Shown here piece by piece: positions 46,426 to 54,226 of a DNA stretch of 54,226 bases (positions are counted from its first letter, which is position 1; each line of letters opens with the position of its first letter). The DNA is taken from NCBI RefSeq assembly GCF_030407455.1, contig NZ_JASDDJ010000019.1:1-54226 (forward strand). Direction: 5' to 3'. The notes beneath the pieces are model-generated. The model was not told the DNA's origin. It did no database searches and saw only the letters and a list, made by a program, of their open reading frames with translations. Position numbers and translations under genes: made by a program. This DNA comes from Psychrobacter sp. 5A.1 (GTDB lineage: Bacteria > Pseudomonadota > Gammaproteobacteria > Pseudomonadales > Moraxellaceae).

Positions 46426-47502
46426 ATGACGCTTTCTTTGTCTATTCGCGCCGCTCTTACCCCCAAATCATTTGTACCTATACTGGGTTCCATTAGCACC
46501 GCACTTCTTTTAATGACGATGCAAACCACTTCTGCTCAAGCGGCAGGCCAGTATTATAATTGTGCCAATGCTAATGGCTGCAAGCTGGTTGATAGTAAAT
46601 ACTTCACTTCTAATTATACCAAAACTCAGTATCCAGTCGTTATGGCTCATGGGCTTGGTGGTTTCACGACGCTATTTGGTGTCATTGACTATTTCAATGG
46701 TATTCCTAAAGAGTTGATGAAAGGCGGCTCAGAGGTGTACACCACCAAAACGTCAGCAGCGAATAACAGCGAGGTTCGTGGTGAGCAGCTGCTACAACAA
46801 ATCAAAACCATCGCGGCCATTTCAGGCGAATCCAAAGTTAACTTGTTTGGCCACAGTCAAGGCGGTATAGATATTCGCTATGTCGCTGGTGTGGCACCAA
46901 ATTATGTGGCCTCTGTAACGGCAGTTTCAAGCCCAGAGCAAGGGTCAAAAACGGCTGATTTCATCAAAAATACTCTTGAGCCAAACAATTCTACAGGAGA
47001 GCCCTCAAATCTCACCACACAGCTAGTCTCAGGGGTGTTCAATCTGATTGGTGGCTTTACAGATATTGGTTCGGGTATCAGTATTCATCAAATTCAACAG
47101 CAAGATGGCTGGAAAGCACTCGTGGCACTATCGACCGATGGCGCCGCGCGTTTTAATGCCAAATTCCCTGCTGCCATGCCAAACAGTTATTGTGGTCAAC
47201 CGACTAGTACGGCCGTCAATGGCGTCAAATACTATTCGTTTAGTGGTGTCGGACAAGTCACCAGTGTCCTTGATCCTAGTGATTATCTATTGGTAGCAAC
47301 AGGCGTACCATTTGCAGGCGAGTCTAATGATGGGTTGGTATCTGCTTGCTCAAGTCGTCTTGGTTATGTGATTCGTGATGATTATAGAATGAACCATTTG
47401 GATTCAGCCGATCAAGTGCTAGGTTTGACTGCATGGGGAGAGTCTGAGCCAAAGTCTATCTATCGTACTCAAGTCAACCGTCTAAAAAACGCCAACCTGT
47501 AA
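46426..47502 (+). CDS. Secreted triacylglycerol lipase (family I)
   Basis: A 358-residue extracellular lipase needing a foldase. The signal peptide ends near SAQAAGQYYNC (about residue 38). The oxyanion region is VVMAHGLGGFTTLFG, the nucleophile elbow GHSQGG holds Ser144, followed by IDIRYVAGVAPNYVASVTAV. The catalytic His is likely in YRMNHLDSADQV, and the Asp in SNDGLVSAC. Motifs and the adjacent chaperone place it with Pseudomonas-type family I lipases, which are exported by Sec and then the type II system. It starts a two-gene operon with its foldase, 30 bases downstream. Confidence 0.93.
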   Translation: MTLSLSIRAALTPKSFVPILGSISTALLLMTMQTTSAQAAGQYYNCANANGCKLVDSKYFTSNYTKTQYPVVMAHGLGGFTTLFGVIDYFNGIPKELMKGGSEVYTTKTSAANNSEVRGEQLLQQIKTIAAISGESKVNLFGHSQGGIDIRYVAGVAPNYVASVTAVSSPEQGSKTADFIKNTLEPNNSTGEPSNLTTQLVSGVFNLIGGFTDIGSGISIHQIQQQDGWKALVALSTDGAARFNAKFPAAMPNSYCGQPTSTAVNGVKYYSFSGVGQVTSVLDPSDYLLVATGVPFAGESNDGLVSACSSRLGYVIRDDYRMNHLDSADQVLGLTAWGESEPKSIYRTQVNRLKNANL

Positions 47503-47531
47503 ACCAAATCGTAAAATAAGAACGCCCATTT

Positions 47532-48650
47532 ATGTCGAATAATCGCCGTGCTATCTATGTGTCAATCGCTATCATCGCCGTGATCATCATCGTCACGGCA
47601 GCGGTTATTCTGTGGTTCAAACCTGACGGAGATGATAAAAAAGATACCAATGCCACTCAAACCTTGCCTGCTGTTATAAATAGTGAAGATAATGCCTCAC
47701 TGTCAACGGAGTTGGTGACTGGTCAAACAGCACAAGCGACGACGACGTCAAGCCAGTCGACATTTGTCACAGGATTGGAAGATTTGCCACGCTCATTAAA
47801 GGGTACGCAAGTGGACGGTGACATCATCATTGATGAAAACAAACAGTTGGTCGTGACGGAAGGATTACGGCGTTTATTCGATTATTTTTTATCAGCGCTA
47901 GGCGAGGAGGAGGAAGCCGTTATATTTGAGCGTGTTGAGAGTTACATTCGCCAGCACACACCAGAGCCTGCCGCCAGCCAAGCGGTCGCTATATTCAATC
48001 AGTATGTGGCGTATCTTAAAGCACTTCCCGAGATAGAAAAGCGTTATGGAAACCTACAATTACAAGCAACAAAAAGCGGTGAGCTGGATTTGAACGCAGT
48101 CACTCAGCAAAGACAAGATGTCGCCAACTTACGTCAGCAGTACTTCGACAAGCCAACCATCACAGCATTCTTTGGCGCAGAAGATGATTACGACGACTAT
48201 AGTATAGAAATGGTCAAAATCAACCAAAACAAGCAAATGTCTGACGCACAAAAGCAAGCTGCTAGGAAAAATTACATCAGTCGCCTGCCAAACAATGCTA
48301 CTAAAGACAGTATTATGCAACAGGCCAATCTTGGTGAATTAATGGCTCGTACCGAACAGATGAAAGCTCGTGGTGCAACGCCTGAGGCACTATATAATAT
48401 GCGCCGAGAGCTGGTAGGCGCACCAGCAGCAGAGAGACTGGCGCAAGTAGACCGAGAGGATGCCAATTTTGACCAACGCTTCACCCAATATGAAACACAA
48501 AAACAGCGCTTATTAAGTCAGAGTGTGGATCAAACCCAAGCGCAAGTTCAAATAAATCAGCTTGAACAGCAACTATTTAATGATACTGAACGCAAGCGCC
48601 TAGACGGTTATGCGGCACTGCAACAGCAGCAAGCCACTAGTACGCCATAA
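47532..48650 (+). CDS. Lipase-specific foldase (Lif)
   Basis: A 372-residue membrane-anchored periplasmic chaperone. The N-terminal anchor is AIYVSIAIIAVIIIVTAAVI (residues 6-25). A Thr/Ser/Asn-rich linker follows. The foldase domain begins around residue 80 with LPRSLKGTQVDGDIIIDENK, then RRLFDYFLSALGE, the R/Q-rich helical repeats, and the terminal ERLAQVDREDANFDQRF and QQLFNDTERKRLDGYAAL. The RLFDYFLSALGE block is the family hallmark. It folds the lipase in the periplasm before type II secretion. Confidence 0.93.
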   Translation: MSNNRRAIYVSIAIIAVIIIVTAAVILWFKPDGDDKKDTNATQTLPAVINSEDNASLSTELVTGQTAQATTTSSQSTFVTGLEDLPRSLKGTQVDGDIIIDENKQLVVTEGLRRLFDYFLSALGEEEEAVIFERVESYIRQHTPEPAASQAVAIFNQYVAYLKALPEIEKRYGNLQLQATKSGELDLNAVTQQRQDVANLRQQYFDKPTITAFFGAEDDYDDYSIEMVKINQNKQMSDAQKQAARKNYISRLPNNATKDSIMQQANLGELMARTEQMKARGATPEALYNMRRELVGAPAAERLAQVDREDANFDQRFTQYETQKQRLLSQSVDQTQAQVQINQLEQQLFNDTERKRLDGYAALQQQQATSTP

Positions 48651-48666
48651 CCATCAATAGCATGAC

Positions 48667-48762
48667 TCATGCACGATATTTGCAAAATAGAACGAATATG
48701 CATCACGCGTAATCACCCAATTTATAATGACACCTTACTGCAAGTCATGCACAATATTGCAA
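48667..48762. repeat. 18-19-bp direct repeats upstream of the META-domain gene
   Basis: TCATGCACGATATTTGCAA (48667-48685) recurs as TCATGCACAATATTGCAA (48745-48762), 78 bases apart in the gap before the lipoprotein gene. It may be a duplicated regulator site. Confidence 0.5.
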
Positions 48763-48796
48763 TGGTTTAGGACAATGCATAAAGTGGGAAAGTAAT

Positions 48797-49282
48797 ATGA
48801 AAAACATGACTAAAATAATAATGGTGGCAACATTGGCAGTTGGTACGCTTGCTGCTGGTTGCCAGACCACGAATCTGCCTGCGCCAGTCAGCCAGCCAAT
48901 CACGGCAGAGACTTTGCAAGCACATCATTGGCAGCTTGTTGATGCCAAACGCCGCAACGGTGATCAGGTGACGCAGTTGTTTTTTGATCCAGCCAAACCT
49001 TTAACGTTAAATTTTATGAACGACAACGGTAGAGATTACGTGGCATTTATGAATACCTGCAACAATATGGGTGCTGGCTATAGCGTCGTAAATGGTGAGG
49101 TAACGATCAAAAACGCCATGAGCACTCTGATGGCGTGTCCTGAGCCACAAGCAAGCTTTGATACCGCCACATTAGCCACTGTACAAGGTAAATATAACCT
49201 TAGTAAGAACGCCAAAAAAGTGACTATTTTGACTATCAAAAATGATGACCAAGTGGCTTATTTTAAAGCGGTTTCTAAATAG
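48797..49282 (+). CDS. META/HslJ-like outer-membrane lipoprotein
   Basis: A 161-residue lipoprotein. The lipobox is LAAGC (cysteine about residue 22) after a hydrophobic signal. The META domain spans about residues 40-158: LQAHHWQLVDAKRRNGDQ, FMNTCNNMGAGYSVVNGEVT, NAMSTLMACPEPQ and VAYFKAVSK. The N-C-N-x-M-G and TLMACP motifs are characteristic of the HslJ family, linked to novobiocin resistance and heat response in E. coli. It stands alone after the lipase operon, with a 147-base gap, and has its own terminator-like hairpin. Confidence 0.85.
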   Translation: MKNMTKIIMVATLAVGTLAAGCQTTNLPAPVSQPITAETLQAHHWQLVDAKRRNGDQVTQLFFDPAKPLTLNFMNDNGRDYVAFMNTCNNMGAGYSVVNGEVTIKNAMSTLMACPEPQASFDTATLATVQGKYNLSKNAKKVTILTIKNDDQVAYFKAVSK

Positions 49283-49370
49283 CTTGATGATTGAGTAAAA
49301 AGTTCGGTTAGTTCGGTTGAGCTTAACCGATTGAAGCTACTCATTTGAAATGGCCCTTCTTGAAAAGCAG

Positions 49371-49401
49371 AATGCCTCACTAACAAGTGGGGTGTTTTTT
49401 T
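49371..49401 (+). terminator. Probable terminator after the META-domain gene
   Basis: ATGCCTCACT-AACA-AGTGGGGTGT with several G-T pairs, followed by TTTTTTT, about 90 bases past the stop. Confidence 0.55.
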
Positions 49402-49559
49402 ATCCAAAATCGAGTCCAGTTAGGATACACTAGAGTAATGATTCTGTAATATCTTTGGTCATTTAAATCAGTGGCAATGGCTTTAACGCTACATCATCGG
49501 TGGTCGTTTTTTAGATATTTACAGCACTTTTATCATCAGGATTTATTGGATACGACTGT

Positions 49560-50594
49560 ATGTTGAAAACTATCAAATATAAAACAACCCTGGCTGCATC
49601 AGCCTTGCCAACACCAATGATAGGTAGCTTGCCGATAAAAGCACCTATTGCCATCGCCATGTTTGCCGTCCTCACTGGCTGTCAGACGCTACCAAGCAAA
49701 CCCGTCAGCACGTCTACCAGCACCGTCGAAAGCAATCCACTGACCGCGCATATGCCTGTAATGGATCGTCGAGGATACATTGCTTATGTAGAGGAGCAAG
49801 GCACTGGTACAGCGAAAGTATCGACACTGTATAGCATCCGTCCAGATGGTAGCGATCGTCAGTTAATCGATCAGCTCACTGGCTATATCTATGCGCCAGC
49901 GTGGTCAGTTGATGGTCAAATGCTCGCTTATAGTAAACAAGCGCCACGTCAAAACCCAAAGATTTATATTTATGATCGTAGTAGCGACACTCGCAACTTA
50001 GTGGTAAATGCTGAAGGCAGTAATATGTCGGCATCATTTTCACCCGATGGTCAAAACCTGCTTTATAGTTCAACCATCGGCGGCAATGCCGACATCTATG
50101 AGATGCGTCTGAGCGACGGTAAGACCACACAGCTCACTACGTTACCGAGCACGGAAGTGCAGCCAAGCTATGCGTCTGATGGTAAAAGCTTTGTCTATAC
50201 CAGTGATAAAGTCCGTGCTGGACGTCCGCGTATTTATCGTTATGACTTCGTCACTGGTCATGCGACGGCTGTGCCGACGCATGGCTATGTGGCCAGTCCT
50301 CAGTTAAGCTTAGATGGTCAACGTATGGCATACCTAAACGGTCGCAAAGCTGCTGTTATGACGCTGACGACTGGACAAGTGATAAATTTGGCAGAGACAG
50401 GACTGGATGAGCCCGCCCGCCTATCGCCCTCTGGCAACTATGTCGTCTATCCCACTCGCCCTGCTAATGTAGGCGGACAAGTCACCGACCAAAGTGGTGG
50501 AAGTCTGGTTATTCATTCATTGTCAGGCAATACAAGCTATGCCATCAGTGGTCAAAACGGTGGAGTAGTACGGTCGCCGATATGGGGTCGTTAG
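49560..50594 (+). CDS. PD40 (TolB-like) beta-propeller lipoprotein
   Basis: A 344-residue exported protein. The signal segment APIAIAMFAVLTGC ends in a good lipobox (LTGC, about residue 41). Repeats of the WD40-like PD40 type follow: IRPDGSDRQLID, AWSVDGQMLAYSK, SFSPDGQNLLYSSTIGGNAD then IYEM, YASDGKSFVYTSDKVRAGRP and LSLDGQRMAYLNG. This is the repeat of the TolB propeller, but the N-terminal TolB domain is absent and no tol/pal genes are near. I call it a TolB-like periplasmic propeller of unknown partner. Confidence 0.82.
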   Translation: MLKTIKYKTTLAASALPTPMIGSLPIKAPIAIAMFAVLTGCQTLPSKPVSTSTSTVESNPLTAHMPVMDRRGYIAYVEEQGTGTAKVSTLYSIRPDGSDRQLIDQLTGYIYAPAWSVDGQMLAYSKQAPRQNPKIYIYDRSSDTRNLVVNAEGSNMSASFSPDGQNLLYSSTIGGNADIYEMRLSDGKTTQLTTLPSTEVQPSYASDGKSFVYTSDKVRAGRPRIYRYDFVTGHATAVPTHGYVASPQLSLDGQRMAYLNGRKAAVMTLTTGQVINLAETGLDEPARLSPSGNYVVYPTRPANVGGQVTDQSGGSLVIHSLSGNTSYAISGQNGGVVRSPIWGR

Positions 50595-50742
50595 GGATAC
50601 CTATATATTATGTAATGGAATGTATATATAATCATTTATAAAGCAACATAAGTTGGTTCTAAAAATACAGGTTTTAATTGCAACCACATAAAACTTTATC
50701 AGCGCCTCATCGTATTAGGTGAGCAAAAGGAGAGAGCACGTA

Positions 50743-51399
50743 ATGCAAGAGTCGTTTTTGATATTCATCACCAAAATCAGCTTGTACCCGACGATAGTCT
50801 TTACAGGATTGGTGATGTTCGTGACCTTGTATTGGCTTGTCTCCTTACTTGGTATGGTAGATATGGATGCGGTAGATATTGGTGATGCTGGTGGTGAAAG
50901 CACTGATTTAACCACACCAGGATTTGTCTCTGGGCTTCTGCTAAAATTTGGTTTATATGGCGTGCCACTCATCATTATTCTGAGTTTAATCAGTTTAATT
51001 GGTTGGCTATTAAGCTACTTCTACACCAGTTTTTTGCATCAAAATTTTGACACTGGCATTTTATATTATGTTTTTGGCACAGGGGCACTGATATTCGTAT
51101 TGGTCGTTTCTATGTGGCTGACAGGCATTATCATTTCACCTATCCGCAAAAATATCGCCAAAATCCCCAAACGCAATGCCTCCAGCAATATTGGTAAAAT
51201 CGCGGTCGTGCGCACGCTTAGCGTGACGGATAAACATGGCGAAGCAGAGTTGAATGATGGCGGTGCAGGCTTGATACTCAAAATTCGTTCAGATAATAAC
51301 GATGGTGATGATGTACTAAAGCAAGGCGATAAAGTGATGTTGGTAGAGTATCTTAATGAAGCCAATACCTATCGAGTCGCCCCTGTAAAAGACAAGTAA
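50743..51399 (+). CDS. yqiJ: YqiJ/NfeD-like OB-fold membrane protein
   Basis: A 218-residue protein with three membrane helices (ISLYPTIVFTGLVMFVTLYW, VPLIIILSLISLIGWLLSYF, GALIFVLVVSMWLTGIII) and a C-terminal OB-fold domain (SNIGKIAVVRTLSVTDKHGE then GDKVMLVEYL). The layout matches E. coli YqiJ, a NfeD-type partner of the flotillin YqiK. I chose the ATG at 50743 because AGGAGAGAG lies a few bases before it. yqiK follows on the same strand, but a family A repeat now lies between them. Confidence 0.85.
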   Translation: MQESFLIFITKISLYPTIVFTGLVMFVTLYWLVSLLGMVDMDAVDIGDAGGESTDLTTPGFVSGLLLKFGLYGVPLIIILSLISLIGWLLSYFYTSFLHQNFDTGILYYVFGTGALIFVLVVSMWLTGIIISPIRKNIAKIPKRNASSNIGKIAVVRTLSVTDKHGEAELNDGGAGLILKIRSDNNDGDDVLKQGDKVMLVEYLNEANTYRVAPVKDK

Positions 51400-51445
51400 C
51401 CCTCATCAATGATTTGACCATTAGGGTTCCTTGTCATTGTTTTTA

Positions 51446-51606
51446 GGGCATGTCTTCATTTTAAAAATGGTGATAAAAATTGCCGTCAAACGAGGAAAAT
51501 AGTGCAGATAACATCGAGATATTGACCAACTATTTGACGATGTTTGGCAAAATTTAGCTATTTTTAGCCCATTTAAAGGACACTCGTTTGAATTGAGGAC
51601 ACGCCC
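51446..51606 (-). repeat. Family A inverted-repeat element (copy A7)
   Basis: A 161-bp copy in the orientation of A1, with TA on both sides (51444-51445, 51607-51608). The left end is mutated (GGGCATGTCTTCA) and the right end intact. The core reads CATCGAGATATTGACCAACT, with an intact GATATTGACC arm. The copy is inserted in the yqiJ-yqiK intergenic region. Confidence 0.9.
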
Positions 51607-51885
51607 TAGTACGTCATGATCGCTTTTAGTGCAAATGAAACTCGCAGAATGCACAGGCGATAACGGCCAATAAACAGTGATTGAACCAGAAGCATGCACG
51701 ATTTTTAAAAATGATACTTTTTAGCAATAGTACGAACGGTTTTAAATTCAGTTTTCGTTGGTTCAAGATAAGTTAGATACAAAGTTGGCAAGTGAAAGTG
51801 CTACATAGAGTAGGCTAAGCGAACCCTACAGGGCATCTGATGTATCTAGGATTGACCATAGAATGTTTTAATTAAAGGAATGGAT

Positions 51886-53964
51886 ATGGACATACTCATT
51901 ATCGTCGGCGTGGTTGTGGTGCTGGCGTTTGTTTTCATGATGGTAGCACTTTTGATGCTCAAAGCCTTTTACTTCAAGGTTGAGCAGGGCAAAGCATTGA
52001 TTATCAACGGTGTGAGTAAAATTGCCGTACGTTTTGATGGTGGCTTTGTTTGGCCGGTTATCAACAAAAAAGAGTTGATGAGAATCTCACTTATCACTTT
52101 AGAAGTCGATAGACGCGGCAAAGAAGGGCTTATTTGCGCCGATAACATGCGTGCTGATATCACAGTCGCGTTTTATCTACGCGTCAATGAAACCGAAGAA
52201 GATGTATTAAAAGTTGCCAAATCGGTTGGGGTTGAAAGAGCCTCAGATAAAGTCGCTGTCAACGAGCTGTTTAATGCTAAGTTCTCTGAAGCGCTAAAAA
52301 CAGTTGGTAAGCAGATTGATTTCGTCAAACTGTTTGAAAACCGCAGCGAGTTTCGTGACAGTATCGTTCAAGAAATCGGCAACGATCTGAATGGCTATGT
52401 CTTAGAAGATGTGGCGATTGATTACTTAGAGCAAACACCAAAAGCGTCATTAGATTCAAGTAATATTTTAGATGCTGAAGGTATCAAAAAGATTACTCAG
52501 CTAACGGCTTTCCAAAACGTCATTACCAACGAGCTTGAGCGTGACGAAGAGCTGGCCGTTAAGAAAAAGAATGTTGAGACCAAAGAGGCGATGCTAGAGC
52601 TTGAGCGTCAGCAAGCTGATGCCGAAGCCAAACAGCATCGTGAAATATCGTCAGTGATTGCACGCGAAACCGCTGAAACTCGCAAAATTGAAGAAGAAGA
52701 ACGCAAAAAGTCTGAGACAGCCATTATCTCGGTTGAGCAGGATTTGGCGATTCAGCGTGAGAATCAGCAGCGTGAAATCGAAGTGGCAGGACAAAATCGT
52801 CTGCGTGCAGTCGTCATCGAAGAAGAAAAAGTGACGCGTGCTCGTGATTTAGAAATTGTCTCTCGTGAGCGTGAAGTTGACTTGCAACGTATCGAGGCCG
52901 AACGTGCGATTGAGCTTGAGAAAAAAGAAATCGCCAACGTCATTCGTGAACGTATCGCAGTGGACAAAACGGTTGCGCAAGAAGAAGAGCGTATCAAAGA
53001 AGTCCGCGAAATTAGCGAAGCGGAGCGTTCTAAGCAAACACGCGTCCTAGCAGCAGAAGCTGATGCGGAAGAAATCAAAGTACGTCAGGTGAAAAAAGCC
53101 GAAGCAGAAGAGCTATCTGCCAAGCACAAAGCCGTCGAAATCACCACGCTTGCCGCTGCTAATCTTGAAGCATCTGCTAAAGATTCAGAAGCCAAAATTA
53201 AAATGGCCGAAGGTACCAAAGCAGAAGAGTCAGCACATGGCTTCGCTGAAGCGGCTATCCAAGAAGTCAAAGCCGCTTCTTTAGAAAAAGAAGGCATTGC
53301 GAAAGCCAATGTTATCAAAGCGACTGGACAAGCTGAAGCGCAATCAGATCGTGAAAAAGGCATGGCAGATGCTGAGGTTATCGCGGCTCGTGGCGAATCC
53401 AAGGCAAAAGCTGAGCGTGATATCGGTATGGTCGATGCAGAAATCATCGCCGCTCGCGGTGAATCTACCGCCAGAGCTGAGCGTGAAAAAGGCATGGCAG
53501 ATGCTCAAGTTATCGCGGCTCGCGGTGAGTCAAATGCCAAAGCAGAACGCGAAGTTGGATTGGCAAAAGCCGAAGTTACTCGTGCGCATTTCCAAGCCGA
53601 AGCAGATGGTCTGGTCGAGAAATTCAATGCCATGGGTAGCATGAGCAAAGAGGCACGTGAGCACGAAGAGTTCCGCATGAGCCTTGAGACAGCATTGCAA
53701 GAAGCGCTTGCTTCTATTGACGCTGGTAAAGAGATTGCGAAAGAAAATGCTGAAGTATTGGCAGTGGCGCTACAGAAAGCCAAAATCGATATTGTTGGCG
53801 GTGAAGCGCATTTCTTTGACAACTTTGCCAAGTCACTGTCTATCGGTAAAGCCATCGATGGCCTAGCGGGTAAGTCAGACACATTGAGCGGTATCATCAA
53901 TGGTGTGATGGCCAGTCAAGCCATGAAATCAAACCAGAAAAATGATGATAAAACGACTTATTAA
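51886..53964 (+). CDS. yqiK: Flotillin-family protein YqiK
   Basis: A 692-residue membrane-anchored SPFH protein of the flotillin type. The anchor is the hydrophobic N-terminus (residues 2-25). The SPFH domain follows to about residue 190, with YFKVEQGKALIINGV, the FVKLFENRSEFRDSIVQEIG section and GYVLEDVAIDYLEQTPK. A very long Glu/Lys/Ala coiled coil spans about 210-600 and contains a 22-residue tandem repeat; the tail ends GLAGKSDTLSGIINGVMASQ. Flotillins scaffold membrane microdomains. I favour the ATG at 51886 because AGG lies 7 bases upstream, whereas the ATG at 51880 is almost on top of it. The partner is yqiJ. Confidence 0.92.
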   Translation: MDILIIVGVVVVLAFVFMMVALLMLKAFYFKVEQGKALIINGVSKIAVRFDGGFVWPVINKKELMRISLITLEVDRRGKEGLICADNMRADITVAFYLRVNETEEDVLKVAKSVGVERASDKVAVNELFNAKFSEALKTVGKQIDFVKLFENRSEFRDSIVQEIGNDLNGYVLEDVAIDYLEQTPKASLDSSNILDAEGIKKITQLTAFQNVITNELERDEELAVKKKNVETKEAMLELERQQADAEAKQHREISSVIARETAETRKIEEEERKKSETAIISVEQDLAIQRENQQREIEVAGQNRLRAVVIEEEKVTRARDLEIVSREREVDLQRIEAERAIELEKKEIANVIRERIAVDKTVAQEEERIKEVREISEAERSKQTRVLAAEADAEEIKVRQVKKAEAEELSAKHKAVEITTLAAANLEASAKDSEAKIKMAEGTKAEESAHGFAEAAIQEVKAASLEKEGIAKANVIKATGQAEAQSDREKGMADAEVIAARGESKAKAERDIGMVDAEIIAARGESTARAEREKGMADAQVIAARGESNAKAEREVGLAKAEVTRAHFQAEADGLVEKFNAMGSMSKEAREHEEFRMSLETALQEALASIDAGKEIAKENAEVLAVALQKAKIDIVGGEAHFFDNFAKSLSIGKAIDGLAGKSDTLSGIINGVMASQAMKSNQKNDDKTTY
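53350..53613 (+). repeat. 66-bp tandem repeat in yqiK
   Basis: Units begin at 53350, 53416, 53482 and 53548, each 66 bp (22 codons). The protein unit is REKGMADAEVIAARGESKAK followed by AE, with small changes per copy. The fourth unit diverges in its second half. The period is compatible with coiled-coil geometry. Confidence 0.9.
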
Positions 53965-54052
53965 TAGGGTCTAAATGACTAGCCTTAATGTGCAAGTATT
54001 AGTAAGCAAGTTTTTATCTAACAGTATGAATAAGTAATATTCTCTGAAATAC

Positions 54053-54084
54053 AAAATCTGTCGTTTAGGCGGCAGATTTTTTTG
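54053..54084 (+). terminator. Terminator after yqiK
   Basis: AAATCTGTCG-TTTAGG-CGGCAGATTT with one wobble pair and a T-run, about 90 bases after the yqiK stop. No gene follows to the window end (54226). Confidence 0.88.
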
Positions 54085-54226
54085 GCTAACTCAGGGTGAT
54101 TCAGAACGACGAATCATGATGAGTTGGCTAATCTAAAAAAATAGCAGTGCTGATAAAATCACTATTAAAAAATTAATAAAAGAACAAGTTTTTAGTAGTA
54201 ATTAGGTTTTACAATGAAGTAAATAC

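Noticed and set aside
52764..53495. Antisense open frames opposite yqiK
   Set aside because: They mirror the repeated Glu/Lys/Ala codons of the coiled coil, and the predicted products are Ser/Arg/Ala-rich and meaningless.

Overview
This window looks like a chromosomal segment from a gammaproteobacterium of the family Moraxellaceae, most likely Psychrobacter. The evidence is moderate GC content with an AT-rich coding bias, Moraxellaceae-type gene products, the E. coli-like tRNA-Thr/Tyr/Gly/Thr-tuf cluster, the Pseudomonas/Moraxellaceae order map-glnD-dapC, and a lipase/foldase pair typical of these organisms. The genus is inferred from protein character only; no database search was run.

Layout. 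0-8 kb: a truncated fatty-acid desaturase diverging from an ArsR regulator across a palindromic operator, a secreted Sel1 protein, the metX-metW methionine operon diverging from hemH, and several membrane or acidic hypothetical proteins. 8-15 kb: a WG-repeat secreted protein, polA, ohr and prfC. 15-19 kb: a secreted DUF3298-like protein, an FHA membrane protein and trpE. 19-25 kb: the four-tRNA cluster, a small DUF6122-like gene, tuf, rimI, a MerR regulator, aat and trxB. 25-36 kb: ftsK, an AT-rich DUF3592-like gene, an amidase, a DODA-type dioxygenase, rlmH, a DUF421 membrane protein, a small membrane protein and dacB. 36-46 kb: a DnaQ-like exonuclease beside a CBS/DUF294 protein, dapC, a hypothetical membrane protein, glnD and map. 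46-54 kb: secreted lipase and its foldase, two lipoproteins (META/HslJ-like and PD40 beta-propeller), and the YqiJ/YqiK (NfeD-like/flotillin) pair.

Most of the segment is housekeeping. I recognise no phage, CRISPR array, toxin-antitoxin module, defence island or transposase gene. The unusual content is in the intergenic DNA. At least seven copies of a roughly 170-bp non-autonomous inverted-repeat element (called family A here, ends GGGCGTGTCCTCA, flanked by TA) and two copies of a roughly 250-265-bp element (family B, ends GGGCGTGTTTGATATTC, also flanked by TA) are scattered between genes, with extra solo ends and decayed pieces. Three of them sit between map and glnD, and one separates yqiJ from yqiK. 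Two family A copies carry perfect hairpins with the same centre but extended in opposite directions, which suggests template-switch correction. These repeats are the best candidates for something under-described in the window.

Functional groupings: methionine synthesis (metXW, with map for N-terminal Met removal); translation (prfC, tuf, tRNAs, rimI, rlmH, aat); replication and division (polA, ftsK, a DEDDh exonuclease); cell wall and lysine (dacB, dapC); nitrogen sensing (glnD); redox defence (ohr, trxB); extracellular lipolysis (lipase plus foldase).
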